A DNA stretch of 64,000 nucleotides from Anagrus nilaparvatae. Lineage: Eukaryota > Arthropoda > Insecta > Hymenoptera > Mymaridae. Positions 1-12,434 of the stretch are shown here, one piece after another (the first letter of the stretch is position 1; each line of letters starts with the position of its first letter). The stretch lies in the NCBI GenBank assembly GCA_022575985.1, contig JAKSXM010000237.1, positions 4,358,501 through 4,422,500 on the forward strand, written 5' to 3'. Below the pieces are notes generated by a model that was not told where the DNA came from, did not search any database, and saw only the letters and a program-made list of their open reading frames with translations. The translations under genes were made by a program, and so were the position numbers.

Positions 1-889
1 ATCTGAAAAATGACAAATTAACAAGATTATCGTATATAGAATTATAAAACGAAGAATTCAACTTTTTTTTTGCTTTATACCTTATTAACATGATTTTGTA
101 AGCATACATTACAATAACGCTTTTTTTGTAACGTCACCTTCATATGTATAACATATCGACGAGTTTATGCGAATGAAGTAGAGGTCTTTTATTAAAGCGA
201 GAAAAAATGTTCGTAATGTAAGGTGATACTGTTGCAATATAGTCATATTGATTTAGACGCATGCATTTTATATTCCTTCAGCGCATGAGTTAAAGAGAGA
301 AAGAATTATGGATGCGATAAGAATATACAATAAATTTCTTTTAAAAATAAAAGTATCAAATTAATTTTTAAATAGAATGATTAATTTTAAAATCGAGTTA
401 CAGCTAAATTTCTTTTAAAAATACCCTGCCAACTAGCTGGCACTGAGGTTCCTCAAACAATGGTCTTTAAACTTCAATATGCAATAAATATTATTGATTA
501 CAACCATGCAATTATACATACATTTTTCGTCTTTAATAGCTGGTAAAGTAGATTATTAAGATCATTTTGTTATTAAAGTGAAAATTCTAGCGTCCATGGA
601 TTAGATTTTACATCATTTTTGCATAATTAAAAAGAGACAAATATAAAAAAAGCTAATTTTATTTTTTTTATAAAATTTTATTTTATTAGAATATATAATT
701 ATCCCTTAATAATTAAAATATTGGGTAACATGATTTTTCTGTTTTGTCAAAGAAATGGTAGGTAACGATGCGAAAATTACAAATATTCGCTTAATTATTA
801 TAAAAAGATAGAAGTTTTTACCAGAATTTATAATAATTTCTTATAATTTATTTTCTCAGTGTACTTCTTGCATTTGACCAATCTTTCAC

Positions 890-926
<37 letters not shown>

Positions 927-1140
927 TTTTGTAATAAAAAAAATAACCACATTAATTGCTGCAAGATTTTTGAATTGTCTTTTAAATCTTAATCATAATA
1001 CCATTTAATATTTTTAGGCTGTTTATTATTGTTTATAATTTCATTAAGCTGCATACATAAATAAACATAGCAACAAGCAAAATAATCCAAGGAAGTCAAA
1101 AAGAGGCAAGATTTCCATCACTCTTTCTTCAGTTTTATAA
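1..1140. other. AT-rich non-coding stretch with an AAT microsatellite
   Basis: I see no coding exon here. An (AAT)n microsatellite runs at about 888-926. A short segment near 425-470, containing CTGCCAACTAGCTGGCAC and then GAGGTTCCTC, resembles the sequence near 18220-18260, so it is probably part of a dispersed repeat. The rest is unstructured A/T-rich DNA. Confidence 0.5.
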
Positions 1141-1935
1141 TTTATAAGAAAATAAAAAAAAAAATTGTGATCGGATACAAAAAATTACTATAAACTAAAT
1201 TTCTAAAACTTGTACTCTCATTAAAATAAATTAGATATGTCCAAAACGAAAAATAAATTTGGTGTTTTATGGATTTTTTTGTGACAAAAATTTTGGAGAA
1301 AAAAATTTTCAAAAAATTAAGTATCAGATTGGAGATATCAAGTAAAAACCATACTTTCAAGTATAAGTACTTTCATGGAAATGAATGAGGTATTACATCC
1401 AAATTAAAAAAAAAGGGGGTTTGAGATTTTTTTAATAAAAAAATTTTTAGAAAAAAAATTAGGTCTTAATTCGATAATGGTTTTGAAATATAACTAGTTA
1501 CAATATTTTCAGATACTAGTACTTTCATAGAATTAAATGAGGTATTACACCAAAAAAAAAAAAAAAAATTTGAAAAAACTAAGTATCAGATCCAAAAAAT
1601 TACTATTAACGAAGTTCTTAAAACTAGTACTTCCATGGAAATAAATTAGGTACTTCGTCCAAAAAGAAAAAAAAAGTTGGTATTATTTGTATTTTTTTGT
1701 GAAAAAAATTTTAGAAAAAAAATTATCAGAAAATTAAGTATCCGATTCAAAATATCATGTGAAAACCATACTTTCAAATATTAGTACTTTCATGGAAATA
1801 AATGAGGTATTACATCCAGATTAAAAAAAAAAAAAAGTACCTGGAACTTTTTTAATGAAAAAATTTTTGAAAAAAAAATTAGGTCTTAATTCCATAATGC
1901 TTGTGAAATATCACCGATTGCATACATACGTACGT

Positions 1936-1970
<35 letters not shown>

Positions 1971-2000
1971 GACTTTTTTTAAAAACCGGTTTTTTAGCTT
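1140..2000. repeat. Degenerate AT-rich repeat family, several copies
   Basis: The block repeats a pattern: TACTTTCATGGAAATGAATG, then 'gaggtattacatcca', a poly-A run, a T-rich run, and 'gtatcagattgagatatc' followed by 'gagtaaaaaccatactttca'. Copies start near 1360, 1490, 1625 and 1785. Related copies lie at about 8560-8850, 10955-11240 and 18330-18500, so this is a dispersed, partly tandem family. Small reading frames inside it are low-complexity (Lys/Phe) and are not genes. A CA microsatellite (about 1937-1966) closes the block. Confidence 0.7.
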
Positions 2001-3281
2001 CCTGAGGTCCCAAAACGTGCTTATATGCCAAAAAATAGAAAATCAAATTTTGACCTAACACAATGGTTCCTCTTTGAGGAACCAAAAAGAGTATCAATTA
2101 AATTTTTTTGTTTTTTTAAGTATTATACTTATTAGTCTTGGTCGTAAATTCAATACACATGAAGATGTAGTTACAAAAAATATCGATTGTAACGCGATAC
2201 TATAGAACACTGAAAGAGGCATGGTTGAGAGAAAAGATAAAAAATTTTTAGTTACAGTAAAAATTACCTACTTACAATATACACTATATTCATGTATTTC
2301 AGTACAATCAGAGTTGGGAAGAAATAATAGATATGAATCATTTATCGATATCCAAATTTCATAATTTTTTATACATGAACTTCATGGTCAGAACTTTGAT
2401 TGCAGGGTATTGTAAGCTACTTTTTTTTGTGCAAGATTACTTGAAAACACTCGAGAAAACACCCTAGAATCGAAGTTTTTACCATGAAGTTTATTTATGC
2501 ACAGAAACGAGGTTGAACCGCTAAAATCGCTCATAGTAGGAACCGAATATTTTTCTTACCATAAAAACTAAAAATATTTATGCTATAATCGAGTTTCAGG
2601 GTTCGAAAATTTGTTACAAATATATTTTTTAATTTGATTGAAGCCATTCATAAAAGAAGCTTTTGAAAATTTATAGCCTAAATGGCGTATAACGTATCTG
2701 CGACAAGTAAAAGTTGGTCCGAAACGCACGTAAATTACAACCTACGGAAAGTATCGCTAACATCAAATATGTTTTTAATATAATTTTGCAACAGCCTAGT
2801 AAATAAAACTATTACATTTTTGTGCACATAATTTAAAGAGTTAGCTTGCAAAGTTTAATAATTTCAATTTTAAAACCAGTAGAAAAAAAGCAAAATTTTC
2901 GGAAACAATTGAAAGTTCATGTTTTTTATTATTTGTATCATGATAATTATAAGAAATATAAAGTTGATATACTTGCAAAATACGTTCACAAAAATTCTTA
3001 ATTTTGCCACCGTCTTGTCTCTTTATGCATTTAAAATTTTCACTGATATTTTTCTGTGCGTCATTAATTATTTATTGTAGAAATATGATGTCAATCAGTA
3101 AAAATCCTAAAGAGGTTTTCTGAATAATATAAAAAGCAAGATCAATATAGAAATTATTTGAAATATTAATTTAAATTATTTCTCGACAATTTTTGCATTT
3201 TAACGCTTTTACTTTTATTTAATTATCAATATACATGCATATAAATGGTTCACGCTATAATTTTTAAAATAATATCTACAG
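2000..3281. other. Non-coding; short palindrome, possible lost 5' part of the MULE gene
   Basis: At about 2062-2081 there is a near-perfect palindrome (GGTTCCTC-TTT-GAGGAACC). The sequence just before it (about 1995-2045) recurs inverted near 7190-7245 ('acgtgcttatat..ccaaaaaat'), so it belongs to a repeat. No upstream exon of the MULE transposase that begins at 3282 could be recognised here. Confidence 0.4.
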
Positions 3282-3479
3282 GTTTTCCCAATAGCTTGGG
3301 TAATTATGTCTCGCAGGACAACACGGGCTTATAATGAAATTTGGGAATTTCTAAAAAAAGAATTCCCAAATTTTAAGCCAGTCTTGTCGATGACTGATTT
3401 TGAAAGAGCACTTCAAAATTCAATTATACATTGCTTTCCTGGAATAAGACTTTGCGGATGTCACTTCCACTTTTCCCAA
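3282..3479 (+). CDS. MULE transposase exon (catalytic core part)
   Basis: The acceptor is ..CTACAG at 3276-3281 and the donor is CAA|GTAAGT at 3480. The exon is open throughout (66 codons, starting with V-F-P-I-A-W) and ends in phase 0. Motifs: SRRTTRAY, SMTDFERA and CGCHFHFSQ, typical of the MULE DDE core. No initiator Met is assigned because this is an internal exon. Confidence 0.75.
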
Positions 3480-4283
3480 GTAAGTATAGCTTTAGGATAG
3501 TTGTTGTAAATAATTTCAATTATTGTTTTATAAGCGAGCCTTCTTTAAAGCTTAAAAATTTATTAAAAACTAATTTTCGAGTAAAATGATAATATTACAT
3601 TTTCAAATTACACTGTCTAGTTGCTGTGCTAGAATTTTTTTTGAATTTTTAATTTTGAGAACTCTGTTTTTTCTGTTTCTTCTGTAATTCTGTATATTAA
3701 AAAGTAAAATGAAATCTATTTTTATTGAAATTTTTAAAATTAAATTATTTGTGAAAAAATCTAAATTATTTATTGCTGAAATCTATTTTGAAGTTTGTAT
3801 ATTAACTATTTAAGCAAAAAAATTTTTATTTTTAGCAAGAAAAAACATTAAATTTTAGTTTCGCTGAATAAAAGTTATACAATTTTTATATATAACTTGT
3901 TTGTGTAAGGGCAACCAAAAAGCTTGGATCCTGTTTACTACAACTGAGGCCATGTATAATGCCTAAACCCTACGCAACATGACAATATCATTTGTTATTT
4001 TTGTAATATTTATTTATCACTTTTACTAAATGCTAAGATTGTGAATCCAAATTACAAGGCCCTATACTTGGATTATTTCTAGTCCCTAAACTTGTATTAT
4101 TCTATCTCTCTAAACCTGGGTTTGTCTAAGTACCTATTTCGAAAATATTAAAAGTCCCTTTCTATTCCCCCTTCTAAATCAGTCATATGTAACTCCCCAT
4201 TGATTCCCATAGTACCTTTCTTTATAAGCATGTTCTATGTTAAAATTATGCAAGATTTAAAACATTTATTAAATTTAATGCAG

Positions 4284-4638
4284 GATTTAATAAGAAAAGC
4301 CAAGGCAATGAAACTTTTGCTAAAAAAAAATAATGCAAGGGAAAACCCAAAAGGAAATGAACTTATGAAAAAATTGATCGTACTTGCCTTACTACCGGCT
4401 GAACGTGTAAATGAAGGATTGAATTATATTCGAGTTCTAGCTGACACCTACTTTCCACTCCATAATGGTTAGCAAGACTATTTAAACATTTACTTCGAAA
4501 AACAGAGGATGCAAATCACAACACCGCAAAGGTTTAGTGTTTTTATGGTAGCTGAGCGTACCAACAATTACTGCGAATCGTACCATCGGACAGCAAATTC
4601 ACGGATTCCAAAAAATCCAACTGTTGATACTCTTTTAA
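4284..4638 (+). pseudogene. MULE transposase exon with TAG stop
   Basis: The acceptor is TTTAATGCAG ending at 4283. The first codons (DLIRKAKAMKL) continue the FHFSQ of the previous exon in phase. The frame is broken by TAG at 4470-4472, then continues in the same frame through QDYLNIYFEKQRM and ERTNNYCESYHRTANSR to the donor TTAA|GTAAGT at 4639, leaving one nucleotide of phase. A single transition in a TGG codon would explain the stop. Confidence 0.7.
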
Positions 4639-5478
4639 GTAAGTTTATTTCTTCATTATTCTAATAATATTTATTAAAATGATTTTAATAATAAAGTATG
4701 CATATATTGTTTTTAAGACACCTTTATTTAAAATTGGAATAAAAATAAATAGATAAATATTTTTAAAGCAAACAATTAAAGTACGAATTTTTATATTTGT
4801 AAAACTTCTATATAAGTACAAGAGAAATTCCTGAAAAATGTAGTATTAAGATACTTTATGATATCAAGATTTAATGTATATTAATAATATATTTTACAAA
4901 CATTTTTTCATACAAAACTCGCAAACCGTGTTTTTTTTTATTTGGATGTAATAAATAATTTTAGTTGTATGTAAGCGTATGTAAGTAGTAGTTTTATTTT
5001 GTAATGTTTTGTAAAAAATTTCCAGTTAAAATTTACAGAGCGTCATTATTGGTTTGAATTTTGAACGCAGTACCAAAATGTCACTGATTTCAAAAAACGC
5101 GGCCTAAACCCTAAAAAGGTCGTATAATGCCCCCAAAAATAATAAAACAATCCCTTTTAGTACGTATCCCAGAATTATCAAATAAATATTATTATTATTA
5201 TTATATGAGTATTTATAAGAATTATATTTATGATATAAATTTATAATCTTACTGTTTATGACCCAACATTCAGTCATTAATTAATTAAATAAATGTTTTT
5301 AAATAACAGTGGTTCGATCATGGAATGAAATCGCTTAAATAAACGATAATAATTACTTTAGAAGGACATTACTTTTCTGAAGTAATTATTAATTTTAATT
5401 TAATAGAAAATAGAGTTTGTAAAAAGATTCCTTAGATTAGCGTTATGTAAAAAAACCTTAAAGAAATTTTTTCTTTCC
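4639..5478. other. Intron of the MULE gene, AT-rich
   Basis: No exon is recognised. Short ATT/TAT repeats lie near 5190-5215. Around 5095-5140 there is a GC-richer patch (gcggcctaaaccctaaaaaggtcgtataatgcc broken into short pieces) of unknown origin. Confidence 0.4.
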
Positions 5479-5482
5479 TTGA

Positions 5483-5767
5483 CATGTTGGCTGCGTCATG
5501 GGCGTAATACGCCCATGTTTTTCGGGTCCTGTACGCGTTTTGATTTTTTTCGTTATTTTTATTCCAATAAGAAAAAAATGTTTTTCTAGGAATTGATGTA
5601 GTTATCTACTTATATTTTTGGCTGAAAAATCCGCTCATTATCAGCACGAAAATACCTTTGATTTCCATAATTAATTTTTTTTTAAAGACGCTGAAAATTT
5701 AAATTCAGGAAAAAATCATGACGCACCAGGATAGCAACAACAAAAAAATCAAAACGCAGCCAACGTG
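5483..5767. mobile_element. MITE, probably piggyBac-like (TTAA flank)
   Basis: The left end reads CATGTTGGCTGCGTCATG. The right end, read inverted, is CACGTTGGCTGCGTTTTG. So the ends are imperfect inverted repeats of about 15 bp or more. The right flank is TTAA (5768-5771) and the left flank is TTGA (5479-5482), a plausible decayed TTAA duplication. An internal palindrome ATGGGCGTAATACGCCCAT lies close to the left end. There is no coding capacity. The superfamily is inferred from TTAA alone. Confidence 0.55.
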
Positions 5768-5771
5768 TTAA

Positions 5772-8246
5772 TAGGTATATAGTAAATAAACTTTTTACAA
5801 CTATTTAAAAAAAAGTGTTTCTCCATTTAAGGGTAAAAGCACTCTTTAGTACCCTTAAAGTACCTGAATTCTTGTATAGTAAATTCAAAAAGATTTATTT
5901 TTTGTAATTTGATAGTTCCGCAAATTGGGGCCCAATGCTTCCTTCGCCCCCCGTTGGATACGTCAGTGTAACCTGTCAAGATTAAAAAATTAACCCTTGT
6001 AAAATAGATTTTTCGCACTTATGTTACATATAATTAAAAACATGTTCATATGCTGTGTTTTTAATTTTTTAAACTTTTTCCTTTTTTATCTATTTAATGG
6101 CCATTTTATCCTCACTGAAGGATTCTTTTACACGAATGCAATTAAATTTTAGGCGTTATTTAAAACTGAATTATCGAAAAAACCGTAAAATATATTTAAG
6201 TAGTAGTAGTAGTAGTAATTTTATTCTTGTCAAATTATATACATAATTGTTACAAGATTGAAATAAGTTAATACAAAATTTAAAGTATAAACATAAAAAT
6301 TATTTAAAGAACATGTTTTGATTTTAAAGTAAAATTATATATGAACTTAAAATTAGAAAAAATTCTTTAGATCTATTTCTTGTATTTTCTTCAATTTTCT
6401 ATTATTTTGAATTTCTTTGCTTTTTTAATTTTTCTGTTTTCAATATCTGTTGACAAAGATCACTAAAAATTACATATGCTGGCACATCGCTGCTCTATCT
6501 ATTTTAATTTTTCTCAAGGAATTCCTATTAAACCGAAACTCCTTCTTCTATTTGAATGGGTTGAGGATGTGACAGCCTTTTTGCAATCGCTAGTGCTGTT
6601 TTCATGATATATCTGTTTATATTGTTGTCATTTACTGTTTTAAATTGCTGTTCGCTTACAAATTCACTTCTTTTCATTGTAAATGATGTGATGAGAAATT
6701 TATAAGTTACTTACTGTTTCCATTTCTTCTTAATGTAAATTGCCATTTTCCCCTTTACTATTCAAAATAAATTTTTGGAATTTCTCCCTATTTCTTTTTT
6801 CTTCACTATTCAATATATTTTAAGCAAAAAACGGCATTTTCATCAAGACTATTTTTATTACTGTTTTCAATATCTATTATTATATCAATTGTTTGTATAT
6901 TTTAAACTCTTGTGTTATAAATGCTATATTTGATCTATACAAGCCACATTTCTAACCTAACTTTTTCTCAACTTTTTTCTTTCTTTTAATCTTGATTTAA
7001 TTTTTATGCTGGAGTTTTTCTTTTATTTTCATTTATTTAATAAGTTTTATTTTGACACTTATGACCGATTTTTCACGGAGCTATTTTATAACGTGACTAT
7101 GCGCTTTCACGCCCATACCCTCTCCTCAAAAATATATTTAAGTTAACTATTGATTTTTCATAGAGAAATCTGTGATAGGTGAAATTTTTATTTTTGATTT
7201 TTTGGTATATAAGCACGTTTAGAGACCACAGAAAGCTAAAAATGTTAAAGTCAGTTAAAGTTAGTATTTTCATTGTTAATAGCGAAAAATAGGTATTGTA
7301 TTACGAAAATTAAAAGAGATTTCATAAAGCTTTAGTAAATTATAGGTTTGATATCGTTTTTTTATGATAAAAATGTAAGAAAAACAGAAGAAGTAATATA
7401 TAAAAGCTAATTTTAGATTTACAATCAAATATTAAAATGGTATGAAGTTAAAAATGACGGTTTTTGAAGTATTATTTTTTGAAACTTAAGAAATTAATTA
7501 CTGTATGTTTATGGAGTTGCTGATTCCAAAAATTTAATTCCTTTACTCTATAAAAATTTATGAAGAACAATTTTTTTTTTCTAAGTTTATAAATGGACAT
7601 TGAATAGATAGAAAATAAAAAAGTTATGAAATGTTTTAAAAGAGGTTTTGCAGCTCGTAGTTCACCCATTACTAAATTAAAAAACCATCAAAGATTGTTA
7701 TTATAAATTAAAATAATTAATTTAAAAGAGAAACAAGGAATATTAGAAAAACTTATAAAAATTGTTTAAATTGTTATAGAAAATATTAAATAAGTAGTTT
7801 TAAAAATTAAAAAGGGGTAGTTTTCAGTTTTTAGAGATGTTCTCATGATTTAAAAGATTCGGAGACCCAATTTCCGAAAAAAATACTCAAAAAAGAAAGC
7901 TACAAAAAAAAATAATTTTAAATTTACTATAAAATAAGCGAATTAAAGAATAAATACAGGTAGTTTAAACTTTGAATGGGATAAACAAATTTTTTAAATT
8001 GCCTACATTTTCAAGTCCCTTTTTTTGGAAAACCTTGGTTATACGAAATATTCAACCTTATAATATGTATTCTGACGAGTAGGTGCCATATTATTTGTGT
8101 TTCAGTTAAACAATATATGTATTCTATAACAATATACTAAATGTCTGCATATTTAGATTTAAAAAAATACAGCTTACCTGTACGTGAGATAAAAGGATGA
8201 AATCTTTTGTTTCATATTTATTCCGTCAAAAAAAAAAAAACGCTGC
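5772..8246. other. AT-rich intron sequence with repeat fragments
   Basis: A TAG microsatellite runs at about 6200-6218. A GC-richer patch near 5925-5995 (gggcccaatgcttcc, cgccccccgttgg, gataCGTCAGTGTAACC) may be the end of a further element. Near 7155-7245 lies an inverted relative of the repeat at 1995-2045. No exon of the surrounding gene was recognised. Confidence 0.4.
6528..6677 (-). other. Short open frame, 49 codons, unknown
   Basis: On the minus strand an ATG-started frame of 49 residues begins MKRSEFVSEQQF and ends IQIEEGVSV. Its composition is more protein-like than the surrounding low-complexity frames, and it lies at a locally higher GC content. A further short frame follows the stop after a shift. 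I do not recognise a family. It may be a fragment of a decayed element. Confidence 0.25.
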
Positions 8247-8247
8247 C

Positions 8248-8500
8248 AAGTTATTGTTTTTTCACTCACGTAAAAAGATTAAGCTTCATTTTGGGTAAGC
8301 TTACTGAAGGAAGCTTACGGACTAACCTAAGAAAGCTTAATAAAAATGAAAGGTTATTTGGAAGAAATTAAAGTATATATTTTTGCTTTTTTAGGTTAGT
8401 CCATAAGCTTACTTCAGTAAGCTTAATCTCGGCTTAATCCAGTAAGCTTACCCAAAATGAAGCTAAATTTTTTTACGTGGGCATAAACAATAACAAAATG
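8248..8500. mobile_element. MITE with ~57-bp inverted termini
   Basis: The left end (GTTATTGTTT..., CACGTAAAAAGATTAAGCTT, CATTTTGGGTAAGCTTACTG) is repeated inverted at the right end up to about 8500. Inside, AAGCTTAC and GGTTAGTCC also recur in inverted orientation, so the whole 250 bp folds on itself. There is no coding sequence. It lies in the large intron of the MULE gene. Confidence 0.75.
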
Positions 8501-8559
8501 TTATTAATGGTCTATTATACCAAGTAAAAACGAAAATTCAAGATGTTAATACTTTAATA

Positions 8560-8850
8560 GAAACAAAGTAAGTAAAACGTCCCGAAAAAAAAAGATTTCT
8601 ATTTTTTGTATTTTATTATGTGAAAACTTTTAAAAATTAAGTATCAATTGGAGATATCGAGTAAAAACAATATTTTCAAATACTTTTATAGAAATAAAAT
8701 AGGTAATACGTTCCAAAAAGAAAATAATATGACTGCTTTCTAAATTTTTTGGTGGGAAAAAAATTTTAAAAAAATGAAATATCCAATTCGAGATCTCGAG
8801 TAAAAACCATACTTTTAGATATTAGTACTTTTTTAGAAAAAAAGGAGATA
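8560..8850. repeat. Copy of the 1140-2000 AT-rich repeat family
   Basis: It shows the same succession of 'gtatcaattggagatatcgag', 'taaaaac', 'tactttcatag'-like words and poly-A runs. It continues at 10955-11240, on the other side of the pogo-type element, which therefore appears to have inserted into this repeat. Confidence 0.6.
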
Positions 8851-8853
8851 GTA

Positions 8854-10951
8854 GGCTCGAGGATGGGGTATGGCGGACACTGGTGCGGTTTTAAACACCC
8901 GGCGTTGTTTTACTAAATAACTAAGATAGAAATAAGTAAAAAGATATTATTTTTTAAAAAATAGTCTTTAAACGGTAACTTTCGTCTCTATCTAGTTTGT
9001 TTGTAAATTATTAATTATTTATAATAATAAAACCTTGAATCAAAATAGACTACTTAATATGGTATCGTATTTTAACAAAAATACCAAGTATACGAGATAC
9101 ATAAAATCAATATTTTATTTATATTTTTATGACAATAACAACTTTTTTGCATTTGTTGTATTAAGTAATCATTAAACATTAAATTAATAACAAAAAAAAA
9201 TTCATTTTCTTCCTTTTTTATGCGTATAATTAAGATGTCTAAGAACCCATCTTAAATGTACTTAAAAATGTTGTTTTCGACATGTAGTTTATTCGAATGT
9301 CCAAAACAGCATACACGGATTTTAGTTTTGGACATTTGATTATTTTGTTAAAGATAAAGGTAAAATTTCTATTCTTAACAGTGTCTATTTCGCTCATTTT
9401 CATTTTTTTTGCAAAAATTGTGTCACATAGTTGTATATTGTCATATATTGTCGTATATTGTCACATTGTCATATACCGATTGAAGTGAGAATTTACAAAT
9501 TTTTTGTCTTAAAGTTTGTATTTCAAAAAGTTGTTGACCATACACCATAAAAATTAACAAAATTTTAAGTTGACAAAAAGTGAAAAAAATTATTATAATC
9601 ACTATTAAAGCCAAATTATTCATAAATTTATATATACCATATCATATGGATTAACAAAACTTAAAATTTACTGTATTTATTATATTTACTATATTTACTG
9701 TGTTTTTTTATATTTACTATGTTTACTATATTTACAACTGTTGACTGATTAAATTGACTTATTAATTGATCACATATATATTATATTTACTTATATATTG
9801 TTTTATTTATAATTTTATTGTATTTTGAAACAAATTGACCATGTATATATATATATTATAAAAAGAGTGTACTTTATTTTGTGATAAACAAATAAATAAT
9901 AATAATAATAATAATAAAAAGTTTGTGTTTTAAGCAAAACAAATGCATGGATTTTTATTTTCTTTTTTTTTAAAGTTTGTATGTAACTTAATTTTAGATG
10001 TACCAATAGTTATTTATCCTTCAATTAATGTTTTAGATGCTATTTTTGTTTAAAATATGACCAAAACTTTCTTATTTTTTTCACAAAATCATAAAAATAC
10101 TTTTTTATACCTCAAGAAATATGTGGTTTAAAGTACAATAATAAAAATTTTTTAATTTTACTAAGTTAACTTAATGACAATAACAAGTTGATCCTTTAAT
10201 AAAAAAATCTTTTATTTTATGTTTTCTAAAAATTACAGCACTAAAACAAGATTTTTATATTATTTTCTTTAAATATATTTTTGCAAATAAAATGAAAATG
10301 AGTCATTTGTTAAATGTAATTGTCAAATCCAAAAGCAAAAATTAAAAAGGATTACATAAAATCTAATGTAGAAAAATTAAAAATTTATGGCCGTTCAATG
10401 CCAATTGGTAATGCAGTGTTGCTGGTTAATGAGAAGAACTCTACTACTCAAACTAAGTTTCTTTTTCTGTTGTTTCCTTTTTTTGTTTATTTACAATTAA
10501 TTAGAATAAATGAAAAATTTTAATTAAAATATTTTCTTACGTACACGTATACTTGACAAATCGTTACTAACATGAACTTGAAGAATTGATTAAAAATTGG
10601 TTATAGTTATAATCTTATTTAAAATTTAATTAAAAATTAATTAAATTCCATTTTAAAAAAAGTGTATTATGTAGTTAGTTTTAGGATTAGTGTCCAAAAC
10701 CCCATACATTCCATGTCCAAGACCCTATACTTAGAGTCCTAAACCCTGGTATTATAGGTAATCTCTATTTAGAGCTCTGTTTAAAATTAAAATATTGATC
10801 ATATGTGGCAAATAACCGTTTATTCCTCAAGAAGTAGGTTCATTATCGCTACTTAAAAAGTCATTACGTTAAAAAATGCTATATTTTTTATTTGTATTCC
10901 TTAGTAAAGTCACGAATTTTCTTAAAGTGTTCAAAGCCCCATCCTTGACAC
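8854..10951 (-). mobile_element. Decayed, non-autonomous pogo/Tigger element
   Basis: TA flanks both ends (8852-8853 and 10952-10953). The left terminus GGCTCGAGGATGGGG, with TGGTGCGGTTTTAAACACC just inside, matches the inverted right end of the 10.3-kb element at 40504-50809. The right terminus (TTTCTTAAAGTGTTCAAAGCCCCATCCTTGACAC in pieces) matches the inverted left end of that element. Further homology: 9240-9345 to 50320-50425 inverted, and 10620-10760 to 40690-40930 inverted. The transposase region is absent. The unmatched middle (about 9400-10240) holds a (TTTACTATA)-like minisatellite at 9661-9740 and an AAT run near 9897-9917. It lies opposite in orientation to the autonomous copy. Confidence 0.8.
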
Positions 10952-10954
10952 TAC

Positions 10955-11240
10955 GTCCAAAAGAAAAAAATAATAGCATTTTTTTTGTATTTTGTTCATG
11001 CAAAAAATATTTAAAAAAAGTTGTTAAAAAAATTGAATATCAAATTCGAGATACAGAGTAAAAACCATTTTTTTTAGATATTAATACTTTTATAGAGATA
11101 AATTAGGTACAGCGTTCAAAAGAAAAAAAATTTTGCTAATATTTTTATTTTTGTATATAAAAAATTTAGCAAAAATTAAGTGTCAGATTAGAGATATCGA
11201 GTAATAATTATGTTTTCAGATATTGGTACTTTCATAGAAA
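10955..11240. repeat. Second half of the interrupted AT-rich repeat
   Basis: It contains 'caaattcgagatacagagtaaaaacc', 'gatattaatactttta' and 'gagatatcgagtaataatt', words of the family described at 1140-2000, directly after the right end of the pogo-type element. Confidence 0.55.
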
Positions 11241-11520
11241 AAAATGTCAGAAATCAAAAATCAAAATTTCACCTATCACAAACATTTCTGTTGCATATAT
11301 TTTTTTAGCTTTTCAGAAGCAATTTTTTATTTTCTATTTTTTAAATATTTACATTTTTATTCAAAAATTATGAAAAATAAATATACAGTTAAATATGTAA
11401 TTCTCTTCTATGTAAAAAAAAGTAATTTAAACGAACTATAGTGGTAAATTGAAGATTATGTAGTTTTATTCCATACTTGCAAGTTGAAAATTAATAAATA
11501 TTTTTTTTTCTATGTTACAG

Positions 11521-11745
11521 CAAATGTAATGTTGTTTAATGATCGAGCTGAGATTAATTTAGACAGAGGAAAAAACAAAATACCAGTTACGGTGGCTCCT
11601 AAGAAATTGACACAAAAAAGAGACGAAAAAATATGGGAATATATGGAATTAATAAGGGATGATGTCATTGACGTAATTGACTTTATTAACGAACTAAGTG
11701 AAGCGAATAATGATGATGACCCTTTTTTTGAGCTAATAGATATCG
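11521..11745 (+). CDS. MULE transposase exon (linker region)
   Basis: The acceptor is TATGTTACAG ending at 11520 and the donor is ATCG|GTAAGT at 11746. Combined with the single A left by the previous exon, the first codon is Thr, and the frame is open over the whole exon (NVMLFNDRAEINLDRG ... NDDDPFFELIDI). It leaves one base, completed to an Asp codon by the next exon. The segment is acidic towards its end. The phase match on both sides supports it as a true exon. Confidence 0.7.
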
Positions 11746-12430
11746 GTAAGTTTAATAACAATAAATATTTTCTGACAATGCTCAATTTTTTATTAAATTT
11801 TCAACATTTGTAAAAAACTAACATCGCATTACTGGTATTCCTAATGCTCTACTATACCTAGGTAGTTTGGTAAATGGTACTAAAGAAAATCCTATTTTCT
11901 TTCTAAATCTTTGTAAGCGAAAAAAAATTTAGTTCAAAATTTCTTTTTGAAAAAAATTTAATGTTTCAATAATCTCAAGTGCACTACCTATTATTTTAAA
12001 ATTGTATAATATTAAAAAAATATCATATCATGATTTTTAATTTTAAACTTTCTCTTATCTGTTAAGAATGCGCTTATCTGTGTAAAAGTAAGGTATTATA
12101 ATATAAAATAACTTTATTTTTGGACATTTGCGAAAAAGATTAAGCTCACAAAGAATTAGAGTTTTGCTATTGAGGTAATTAAAAATTGAAATTTTAATCC
12201 AAAGTTTTTCATTTGAGAAAGCATCGAAAAAAGTAGAGAGTTTTTGTTAATAAATTTACCAAATTACCGACGAATTATTATAGTGAAGCTTTTGAAAAAT
12301 GCTCAAAATGGATATACACTATAATTATTCATATTAATTTTGGAGTTTGTAGAAAAACTGTGCTCCCCGAGTTTTTTGTGAACTTTTTATCATAAAAAGT
12401 CCCCAGCTCCAAGGATTTTGATTTTGCTTT
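11746..12430. other. Intron sequence, AT-rich
   Basis: No exon or repeat structure is recognised. Confidence 0.4.
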
Positions 12431-12434
12431 GCAA

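Noticed and set aside
1855..2097. Frames across the CA microsatellite (His-Thr or Val-Cys runs)
   Set aside because: The translation is produced by the dinucleotide repeat.
10320..10523. 67-codon frame in the decayed pogo element
   Set aside because: The first half looks somewhat protein-like, but nothing in the autonomous element corresponds to it and I recognise no domain; kept only as part of the element.
11510..11785. Minus-strand 91-codon frame
   Set aside because: It is the antisense shadow of the MULE exon at 11521-11745, which has matching splice sites and phase.
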